Shown: piece after piece, positions 59,019 through 64,000 of the stretch | How positions within the stretch are numbered: the first letter of the stretch is position 1 | Layout: every line of letters starts with the position of its first letter | NCBI GenBank assembly: GCA_016285455.1 | Contig: JAEEQS010000009.1 | Coordinates: forward strand, 27,056 to 91,055 | Direction: 5' to 3' | Source of the DNA: Bacteroidales bacterium | Lineage (GTDB): Bacteria; Bacteroidota; Bacteroidia; Bacteroidales; UBA932 | Length of the DNA: 64,000 nucleotides | Position numbers and translations under genes: made by a program | Notes under the pieces: model-generated | Seen by the model: only the letters and a program-made list of their open reading frames with translations | Told to the model about the DNA's origin: nothing | The model's database searches: none

Positions 59019-60122
59019 ATGGACCGCAGTCAAGAAATCATCCGCACCAGTTGGATTGGCATCGCCGCTAATGTATTGTTGGCGGGATTTAAGACCGCAG
59101 TAGGCATCTTGGCCAGCAGTGTGGCTATTGTGATGGATGCCGTCAACAACCTGAGCGATGCGCTGTCGAGCGTCATCACCATCGTTGGCACAAAACTCTC
59201 CCAGCGTCCTGCCGACAGGAAGCATCCCTTCGGCTTCGGGCGCATCGAGTATTTCAGTGCCATCATCATCGCCGTCATCGTGCTGTCGGCAGGTATCACC
59301 TCGCTCATCGAATCGGTCAAGAAAATCTTCGACCCCACGGAGCCTTCGTACACCACGACTGCACTGGTGGTCATCGTGGTAGCTATTGTGGTGAAACTCC
59401 TCCTCGGCCAGTATGTCAAGAAGAAGGGCAAGCAACTGAAGAGCGATGCCCTGATTGCCTCAGGCTCTGATGCGCTGTTCGATTCTGTCATCACGTTAGC
59501 TACGCTCGTCTCTGCAGGTATTATGCTACTATGGGGTGTGTCGCTTGATGGTATTCTGGGTGCGCTGATTTCGCTTGTTATCATCAAGGCCGGAATCGAG
59601 ATGCTGGCCTCGCCCGTCAACGAACTTCTGGGCACGAGCATTTCAGCAGACTTCGCAAAACAGATTCAGAAGGAGGTCTCAGACTTCGAGGGCGTTCACG
59701 GTGTGTTCGACCTGATATTGCATAACTACGGCCCCGACGTGAAGATCGGTTCGCTGCATATCAACGTATATGATACGATGTCAGCGTATGACATTCACGG
59801 ACTGACACGACGGATTTCCACGCAGATGTATGAGAAGCATGGTATTATCATGACTGTCGGCGTATATGCCATAGCTACAGGTGAAAACCGCCGTGCAGAG
59901 TTGCAGGCGAAGGTAATACAGACCCTCTCCGCCCACAAGGATATCGTTCAGGTGCACGGTTTTTACTATACGGAGAAAGACAAGTATCTATCTGTCGATG
60001 TCGTCCCTGATATCTCCGTCCACGACGAAGCCTCCTTTGTCAATCAACTCACTGAAGAACTGCAGGTCTTAGTTCCCGACATGCAGGTTGTCATCGTGGT
60101 GGATCATAATTACAGCGAGTAA
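59019..60122 (+). CDS. Cation diffusion facilitator family transporter
   Basis: Membrane exporter of divalent metal ions such as zinc, exchanging them for protons. It has about six transmembrane segments in residues 10-200, the metal-site motifs Met-Asp-Ala-Val-Asn-Asn-Leu-Ser-Asp and Ser-Asp-Ala-Leu-Phe-Asp-Ser, Lys-His-Pro-Phe-Gly between helices 2 and 3, and a cytoplasmic C-terminal domain. 367 residues, with an extended C terminus. Codon use (many TCG, ATC, GTC and CTG) differs from the core genes. It stands alone between tRNA-end copies 1 and 2, as cargo. Metal specificity is unknown. Confidence 0.92.
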   Translation: MDRSQEIIRTSWIGIAANVLLAGFKTAVGILASSVAIVMDAVNNLSDALSSVITIVGTKLSQRPADRKHPFGFGRIEYFSAIIIAVIVLSAGITSLIESVKKIFDPTEPSYTTTALVVIVVAIVVKLLLGQYVKKKGKQLKSDALIASGSDALFDSVITLATLVSAGIMLLWGVSLDGILGALISLVIIKAGIEMLASPVNELLGTSISADFAKQIQKEVSDFEGVHGVFDLILHNYGPDVKIGSLHINVYDTMSAYDIHGLTRRISTQMYEKHGIIMTVGVYAIATGENRRAELQAKVIQTLSAHKDIVQVHGFYYTEKDKYLSVDVVPDISVHDEASFVNQLTEELQVLVPDMQVVIVVDHNYSE

Positions 60123-60135
60123 TTTCGGATTTATC

Positions 60136-60153
60136 GGTGACCAAATGGTGACC
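60136..60153 (+). repeat. GTGACC-repeat motif, right copy
   Basis: GGTGACCAAATGGTGACC, closely matching GGTGACCAAAAGTGACC at 58951-58967. The pair brackets the transporter gene as a direct repeat. Possible recombinase-arm or insertion remnants. Confidence 0.5.
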
Positions 60154-60167
60154 AAATTTGGTGAATA

Positions 60168-60236
60168 AAAGAAATAAGACTTTGTAAAATGCTTGAAATA
60201 TAGCAGCTTACAAAGTCTTATTTGTGCTCGGGACGG
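60168..60236. repeat. 69-base direct repeat, left copy (terminator hairpin plus tRNA end, copy 2)
   Basis: Matches 62036-62104 at 66 of 69 positions. It contains a 14-base perfect inverted repeat (ATAAGACTTTGTAA, 60173-60186, with 60207-60220) and then GTGCTCGGGACGG at 60224-60236. On the minus strand the order is tRNA 3' end, hairpin, T-rich tail: a tRNA followed by its terminator. The hairpin would also stop the transporter transcript. Confidence 0.8.
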
Positions 60237-60270
60237 GAATCGAACCCGTACGGACATTCTGATGATTGGG
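60224..60270 (-). pseudogene. tRNA 3' fragment (probably tRNA-Leu), copy 2
   Basis: On the minus strand the sequence gives the T arm ACGGG-TTCGATT-CCCGT, the acceptor strand CCCGAGC and discriminator A, preceded by what looks like the end of a class II variable arm. No matching 5' acceptor GCTCGGG is found upstream, so only the 3' third of the tRNA is present. The tRNA-Leu identity is inferred from the variable-arm remnant and the arm sequences. Confidence 0.6.
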
Positions 60271-60320
60271 ATCAGGACCGGCATTACAATGCTTTATCGG
60301 AAGCAGATTTTTGTGGATGC

Positions 60321-60352
60321 TTTGGACTAAATGAATATATTTTGTACCTTTG
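60321..60352 (+). promoter_or_regulatory. Promoter of the AbiE operon
   Basis: TTTG at 60321-60324 and TACCTTTG (then C) at 60345-60352, separated by 20 bases: a full consensus match. The AbiEi start is 22 bases downstream. Confidence 0.65.
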
Positions 60353-60374
60353 CGGTTAGAGATAAGCTAACCGA

Positions 60375-61199
60375 ATGGAGATAAAACATAATAAAACTAT
60401 TTCTTCTTCCGAAAGTGCCCTGCTAGGATTCCTGGCCGAAGAGGGAAAGCAATGGTTTACCATTGAAGAGGCATACGCCGCCTTTCCGGACAAATCGGAA
60501 GAGGCGGTGCGTTTCATGTTGAAGCGAATGTTGGACAAGGGACTGTTGATTAAGATTTCCAGGAAAGTTTATTGGACGGTTCCTTTTGACCAAGAGGCGG
60601 AAGACTATCTTCCAGACTGGCACTTGATGGCCGAACCATTAGCTGGAGGCAACCACTATATAGCCTACTATTCAGCCCTTCAGATTCACGGCCTTATTAC
60701 CCAGCCATCGCTGAAAGAACAGATAGTCCGTGAGCGTCATAAAACGGAGACCATTATACTGAAAGGTGTTGAATTCCAGTTCATTTACCACAACCCCAAA
60801 CATTTTTTCGGGATGAAGAAAGTATGGATAGACTCATACAATAAAGTATCCTGCTCCGATTTAGAAAAAACTATGATTGACTGCTTGTATATGCCGGCTT
60901 ATGCCGGAGGCATCATTGAGGTGGCGAAAGCACTTTGGACGGCAAGGGAGAAACTAGACTATGGAAAGCTACTTGCTTACGCCAAACAATTTGACAGCCA
61001 GGTTGTCATCAAAAGACTTGGATTCTTGCTGGAAAAACTTGAGATCAGTACGAATATCATAGAAGAACTGCGCAGCTTACGCAGCGCGACGGTATCTCCA
61101 TTGGACACGGAAGTTCCAAATGAAGGAAAGATTTCCACCAAGTGGAGTATCCGGCAGAATGTTGAGATCGAAACAATTATCGACGCAATAAACAACTGA
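60375..61199 (+). CDS. abiEi: AbiEi-type antitoxin (type IV toxin-antitoxin)
   Basis: Antitoxin and autorepressor of the AbiE phage-exclusion system. The N-terminal winged helix (about residues 8-75) includes Ala-Leu-Leu-Gly-Phe-Leu-Ala-Glu-Glu-Gly and Leu-Ile-Lys-Ile-Ser-Arg-Lys-Val-Tyr. The rest fits the AbiEi C-terminal domain with Tyr-Tyr-Ser-Ala-Leu-Gln-Ile-His-Gly and Glu-Lys-Thr-Met-Ile-Asp-Cys-Leu. 274 residues. The toxin gene starts 4 bases after its stop. Family members counteract the toxin without forming a tight complex. Confidence 0.88.
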   Translation: MEIKHNKTISSSESALLGFLAEEGKQWFTIEEAYAAFPDKSEEAVRFMLKRMLDKGLLIKISRKVYWTVPFDQEAEDYLPDWHLMAEPLAGGNHYIAYYSALQIHGLITQPSLKEQIVRERHKTETIILKGVEFQFIYHNPKHFFGMKKVWIDSYNKVSCSDLEKTMIDCLYMPAYAGGIIEVAKALWTAREKLDYGKLLAYAKQFDSQVVIKRLGFLLEKLEISTNIIEELRSLRSATVSPLDTEVPNEGKISTKWSIRQNVEIETIIDAINN

Positions 61200-61203
61200 T
61201 ATT

Positions 61204-62010
61204 ATGATACGTCCGGCAGAAATACAGAAGAAAGCGAACAAGGAAAAAGTGAGGGACACCCAGATAGAAAAGGATTACATCCTGACATGGATTCTCACAG
61301 GCGCAGCAAATAATAAAGTCTTGTCCCAAGCATTGGCCTTCAAAGGCGGCACGGTTCTTAAAAAATTCTATTTCAAGGACTACCGCTATTCTGAGGACCT
61401 TGATTTCACCTTGGTTGATGACAACCTTTCCAATGAGGAAATCCAGAACGCTTTTAAGGAGGTGTTCCTATATGTTCGAGAAGAAGCCAACATCCCGCTC
61501 TCCATGGAGGATTTCGGTATCCATGAAACGGGAAACATCAACTTCTATATCTCCTATGTCGGTCCCCTCGGAGGGACAGGGGCCAACAAGCGTGTTAAGG
61601 TTGACATCTCCCGGACGGAATTGCTTTGCTTCAAGCTGGAGAAACGGCCAATGTTTGACGCCTATTCCGACCAAGAAGACTGTACGGTCCAATGCTATTC
61701 TTTGGAAGAGGTGATGACGGAGAAGATGCGGTCGCTGCTTTCCAGAACCCAGCCGCGTGATTACTATGACCTATGGTATCTGTCGGAAAAGGAAGGCATG
61801 GAAATGACCGATCACCGATTTGAGTTCGAAGCGAAAGCCCGATACAAAGGCCTAGGTCCAGATTCCCTGCAGGAGAAACTTGAAGGCAAGGTTAACGTTT
61901 TCAAGTCCAGATGGGAGAGTTCCATGAAGGACCAGATCGCAGAATTGCCTCCCTTCGAGCAGGTCCATCGAGAATTGGGCAAACACTTCCGTCTTCTGTT
62001 CAAGCAGTAG
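61204..62010 (+). CDS. abiEii: AbiEii-type nucleotidyltransferase toxin
   Basis: Toxin of the type IV pair; family members are nucleotidyltransferases and cause reversible growth arrest. The active-site region is complete: Lys-Gly-Gly-Thr-Val-Leu at 48-53 and Tyr62-Ser-Glu-Asp65-Leu-Asp67-Phe. A later Arg-Asp-Tyr-Tyr-Asp-Leu-Trp (about 185) is also typical. 268 residues. It is followed 25 bases later by the right copy of the 69-base repeat, whose hairpin would terminate the operon. Confidence 0.9.
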   Translation: MIRPAEIQKKANKEKVRDTQIEKDYILTWILTGAANNKVLSQALAFKGGTVLKKFYFKDYRYSEDLDFTLVDDNLSNEEIQNAFKEVFLYVREEANIPLSMEDFGIHETGNINFYISYVGPLGGTGANKRVKVDISRTELLCFKLEKRPMFDAYSDQEDCTVQCYSLEEVMTEKMRSLLSRTQPRDYYDLWYLSEKEGMEMTDHRFEFEAKARYKGLGPDSLQEKLEGKVNVFKSRWESSMKDQIAELPPFEQVHRELGKHFRLLFKQ

Positions 62011-62035
62011 GGTTTATAGGACAAAACTGGGGATG

Positions 62036-62104
62036 AAAGAAACAAGACTTTGTAAAATGCTTGAAATTTAGCAGCTTACAATGTCTTATTTGTGCTCGGG
62101 ACGG
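62036..62104. repeat. 69-base direct repeat, right copy (terminator hairpin plus tRNA end, copy 3)
   Basis: Right partner of 60168-60236, 66 of 69 identical; one difference breaks a pair in the hairpin. The AbiE operon lies exactly between the two. Confidence 0.8.
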
Positions 62105-62108
62105 ATAA
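62092..62108 (-). repeat. tRNA 3'-end repeat, copy 3 (attachment-like site)
   Basis: GTGCTCGGGACGGATAA as in copy 1. The right flank (to about 62130) again has ATCGGTGG and TATCGTGTG. The rest of the gap, to 62210, holds no gene that can be supported. Confidence 0.7.
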
Positions 62109-62210
62109 GGAGGTATCGGTGGTTATCGTGTGTTTTTCGTGTCCGTTTTTCGGGATTTGTGTCCGAACGTATCCGACTAAAACAGACAGTTATCAGCACT
62201 CTTGGCATGT

Positions 62211-62819
62211 TTACTTACAAAGGGATTGGTAGAAGCCCATCATTTGGGCTTTGAGGGCGGCGGGGTCGAAAGCTTTGCCGATGGAGGCGTGGAAGGAGTA
62301 GCCGTAAAAGAGGGATTGGAAGGTGGCGGCGACGGTGTCAAGGTCTTCCTGCGGGCTGATTTCGCCAGAGGCGACGGCATTGGTGAGGACTTTCTTCCAG
62401 AGGGCAATTTCGTCTTTCATGATGGTGTAGTAGCGATCGCCCAGGTCGGGGTAATAGCGTTTAATCTGCAGGACGAGGAGGAGGTAGGCGTGGGTGGGGT
62501 TCGAGGGCAAAGTGTCGGTGACGGTATCCAGGTAGTAGGCCCTGGTGCTGACAATGCCCGTGAGATAGGCCTGGATGAAATCCTTGAGGGACATGCCCTC
62601 CGTGTAGTTCACTTTCCGGTGGATGTCTTGCTTTTCCAGCACCTGGCTGATGATGACCTGGCGGAAGAAGTCCAGCTTGGTTTTGGCGTAGTAGAAGATA
62701 GCGCCGCGGGTGAAGCCCGTGGCATTTTCCACTTCTTCCAAGGTGAGGTCACCGATGTTGTGGGTGAGCAGCAGCGAGAAGGTTTGGGCGAAGAGTTTTT
62801 CTTTGTTATTCTCTCTCAT
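62211..62819 (-). CDS. TetR family transcription regulator
   Basis: A 202-residue repressor-type protein. N-terminal helix-turn-helix: Leu-Thr-Leu-Glu-Glu-Val-Glu-Asn-Ala-Thr-Gly-Phe-Thr-Arg-Gly-Ala-Ile-Phe-Tyr-Tyr; the remainder is an all-helical ligand domain. Start at 62819, with a -7 element 21 bases upstream. Its base composition is more GC-rich than the core genes. Two palindromes in the divergent gap are its probable operators, one near its own promoter and one over the opposite promoter. Confidence 0.87.
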   Translation of the reverse strand: MRENNKEKLFAQTFSLLLTHNIGDLTLEEVENATGFTRGAIFYYAKTKLDFFRQVIISQVLEKQDIHRKVNYTEGMSLKDFIQAYLTGIVSTRAYYLDTVTDTLPSNPTHAYLLLVLQIKRYYPDLGDRYYTIMKDEIALWKKVLTNAVASGEISPQEDLDTVAATFQSLFYGYSFHASIGKAFDPAALKAQMMGFYQSLCK

Positions 62820-62840
62820 TGCCAGTAATACGCATTTATA

Positions 62841-62848
62841 CAAAGATA
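62841..62848 (-). promoter_or_regulatory. -7 element of the TetR gene
   Basis: TATCTTTG on the minus strand, 21 bases before the start at 62819. The operator at 62870-62887 covers the -33 region. Confidence 0.5.
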
Positions 62849-62869
62849 AGCACTTTTTTTTCTCTCCTT

Positions 62870-62887
62870 ACATACCGTTCGGTATGT
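62870..62887. promoter_or_regulatory. TetR-type operator O1
   Basis: ACATACCGTTCGGTATGT, a perfect palindrome (8 + 2 + 8) in the gap between the TetR gene and the divergent peptide gene. Confidence 0.75.
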
Positions 62888-62892
62888 TAATA

Positions 62893-62910
62893 ACATACTT
62901 TTTAGTATCT
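62893..62910. promoter_or_regulatory. TetR-type operator O2 (imperfect)
   Basis: ACATACTTTTTAGTATCT has the same 18-base size and left half-site as O1, with an imperfect right half. It overlaps the rightward -7 element at 62906-62913. Confidence 0.5.
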
Positions 62911-62913
62911 TTG
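62906..62913 (+). promoter_or_regulatory. -7 element of the peptide/lipoprotein operon
   Basis: TATCTTTG followed by C on the plus strand, 28 bases before the small peptide start at 62942; overlapped by operator O2. Confidence 0.55.
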
Positions 62914-62941
62914 CGCTTTGTTAGTAAAAACGTATAGCAAA

Positions 62942-63067
62942 ATGGAAAAGACTAAGAATGAGTTGTATCAAACCCCAACGACAAACGTTATAGAGGTAAA
63001 TGCCAAAGGAACCATCCTCATCGTCTCTGGTGACGCACCACAGTATGAAGGACCCGAAGAGTTTTAG
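62942..63067 (+). CDS. 41-residue peptide of the Bacteroidota surface-operon type
   Basis: Encodes 41 residues: charged start, then Tyr-Gln-Thr-Pro-Thr-Thr-Asn-Val-Ile-Glu-Val, a hydrophobic Thr-Ile-Leu-Ile-Val-Ser-Gly, and an acidic Pro/Gly tail ending Glu-Glu-Phe. It follows a consensus promoter, and the lipoprotein gene begins 11 bases after its stop with GGAGG between them. Short peptides with a Pro-x-Thr-x-Val and Leu-x-x-Ser-Gly pattern are common ahead of surface lipoproteins in this phylum; their function is not known to me. Confidence 0.65.
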   Translation: MEKTKNELYQTPTTNVIEVNAKGTILIVSGDAPQYEGPEEF

Positions 63068-63078
63068 GAGGAAGTATT

Positions 63079-64000
63079 ATGAAAAAGAGAACGTTATTCA
63101 TACCTGTATTATTATTGGGCCTGGGCATTGCCTCCTGCGACAAAATGGAACAGATTATTGAGGAGGAAACTCCGGAAACCGTAGTTGAAGGGGAAGTCTG
63201 GACCTTGAAAGTGGAGGCCGGTAAGAAGACTGAAGCCCTTACCAAAGCTCTGTCGATGAACTCTGATGGCACCATCAAGTCCGAATGGGTGGAAAACGAC
63301 GTCATTATTGCTTATAAGTACCTTGAAAATGGAATGCTATATCTTGCAGAACCCGTTGGCTCGCTAACTGCTGAAACGAGTGGTTTGCACACAACCTTTA
63401 CCGGTTCGCTGACTTCCGTTGAAGGTCTGGCAGTAGGCACGAAGATTCGTTTGACCTATCCCAATGACCAACCCGATTATCGCGGCCAAGATGGAACGCT
63501 GCAGTACATTTCCGACCACTGCAATTATTCCTATGCGGAGGTGGAGATTACGGAGTTGAACACAGATACGAAAGTGATCACTACTACCAATGCTGCCTTC
63601 AAAAACTGCCAAGCCATCTGGAAAATGAAGTTCAAGGATGCGAATGGCGACATCAACGTGACAAGTGTCACGATTGCCGCAGACTACATTAAGAACTATA
63701 CAAGCGGTAGCCTGGCTTTTGTAGGGCAGATAACCATTACTCCTGCAACACCTACTAATGAAATATGGGTGGCCGTCAGTTCTATGAATCGTGATAATAA
63801 CTATGTAATCAAATGTGTCACTGACAATTCAAGAAAACTGAGTTGCGTAAAGAAAGGAAATCTTCAGGCTGGGAAGTATTATACTTCGACCTTGACGATG
63901 ACGCCGTTGGATGCAAACTTCATTACGGAAATCAACACGGTATCTGATTTGGTTCAGTTATCCAATGAAGTTAGTATCGGTAAGACCTATGAAGGTCAGA
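63079..64000 (+). CDS. Fimbrillin/GLUG-type surface lipoprotein, 5' part (runs off window)
   Basis: An open frame to the end of the window, at least 307 residues. The lipoprotein signal ends Gly-Ile-Ala-Ser-Cys20, followed by an acidic Asp-Lys-Met-Glu stretch. Residues 40-280 are beta-rich, with Gly-Thr-Lys-Ile-Arg-Leu-Thr-Tyr-Pro and a later Gly-Lys-Tyr-Tyr-Thr-Ser-Thr-Leu, as in fimbrillin-like proteins. The last visible part (Ile-Asn-Thr-Val-Ser-Asp-Leu-Val-Gln-Leu-Ser, then Gly-Lys-Thr-Tyr-Glu-Gly-Gln) looks like the start of a GLUG-type adhesin repeat. A strong ribosome site GGAGG precedes the start. Likely exposed on the cell surface. Confidence 0.75.
   Translation, partial: MKKRTLFIPVLLLGLGIASCDKMEQIIEEETPETVVEGEVWTLKVEAGKKTEALTKALSMNSDGTIKSEWVENDVIIAYKYLENGMLYLAEPVGSLTAETSGLHTTFTGSLTSVEGLAVGTKIRLTYPNDQPDYRGQDGTLQYISDHCNYSYAEVEITELNTDTKVITTTNAAFKNCQAIWKMKFKDANGDINVTSVTIAADYIKNYTSGSLAFVGQITITPATPTNEIWVAVSSMNRDNNYVIKCVTDNSRKLSCVKKGNLQAGKYYTSTLTMTPLDANFITEINTVSDLVQLSNEVSIGKTYEGQ

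Noticed and set aside
60224..60310. Complete tRNA gene on the minus strand
   Set aside because: The T arm and 3' acceptor strand are good, but no 5' acceptor partner GCTCGGG or convincing D and anticodon arms were found, so it is only a 3' fragment.
62202..62828. Long plus-strand open frame opposite the TetR gene
   Set aside because: It is the antisense of a clear TetR protein; its translation is low-complexity Gly/Val/Glu and matches no family.

Overview
The window is chromosomal DNA from a member of the Bacteroidota, most likely a gut-type Bacteroidales. The evidence is the repeated promoter element TAnnTTTG (sometimes with TTTG 20-21 bases upstream) before many genes, and typical families of the phylum: DUF4923 lipoprotein, DUF6794 protein, TGS-domain nucleoside kinase, CBM20-GH77 protein, arginase-fold protein beside topA, and a fimbrillin/GLUG-like surface lipoprotein. 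No rRNA, CRISPR array, complete insertion sequence or intact tRNA was seen. Species cannot be named from the sequence alone.

Layout. 1-812: a HigB/HigA-type toxin-antitoxin pair bracketed by a 17-base direct repeat. 871-8290: a rightward run with yifB/comM, then a compact ketosynthase / acyl carrier protein / adenylating-enzyme set whose last genes overlap by ATGA and continue into an M13 peptidase and a YfcE-type phosphodiesterase. 8291-11010 (leftward): NamZ-like hydrolase and Kdo transferase. 11093-12614: MlaE/MlaF lipid transporter. 12623-14458 (leftward): an ECF sigma factor followed by a one-helix protein that ends in an outer-membrane barrel. 14535-17549: TPR lipoprotein-like protein and EnvC-like activator. 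17555-24824: deoxynucleoside kinase (leftward), then pcm, metallo-hydrolase, uvrA, nucleoside kinase, DUF4923. 24851-27809 (leftward): PfkB kinase, sensor kinase, response regulator. 27888-31090: flippase-like membrane protein and a GH77 protein that has lost its catalytic residues. 31091-33544 (leftward): C26 amidohydrolase and serine hydrolase. 33614-35867: radA and DUF6794 protein. 35884-41532 (leftward): PBP1A, ddl, tnaA, prmC. 41660-45507: topA, arginase-fold protein, Lrp regulator. 45504-46196: ispD (leftward). 46278-53471: purH and the rod-shape genes mreBCD-mrdA-rodA. 53468-55041 (leftward): acpP and fabF separated by a terminator. 55194-58685: purN, then dsbD and an esterase (leftward).

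58686-62210 is accessory DNA. Three copies of the 3' end of a tRNA (probably tRNA-Leu, on the minus strand) stand at 58833, 60224 and 62092. They split the region into two cargo modules: a cation-diffusion-facilitator transporter and an AbiEi/AbiEii type IV toxin-antitoxin pair. The second module is flanked by near-identical 69-base repeats made of the tRNA end and its terminator hairpin. No integrase gene is present. From 62211 to the end comes a TetR regulator with two palindromic operators over divergent promoters, a 41-residue peptide gene, and the start of a surface lipoprotein that runs off the window.

Functionally, much of the core concerns the envelope: peptidoglycan synthesis and shape (PBP1A, Ddl, MreBCD, PBP2, RodA), its recycling or activation of hydrolases (NamZ-like, EnvC-like), lipid A core (WaaA), lipid transport (MlaEF), fatty acid synthesis (AcpP, FabF) and disulfide handling (DsbD). 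The most unusual points are the fused ketosynthase cassette, the catalytically dead GH77 protein, the sigma factor / membrane-spanning barrel pair and the tRNA-end modular islet.
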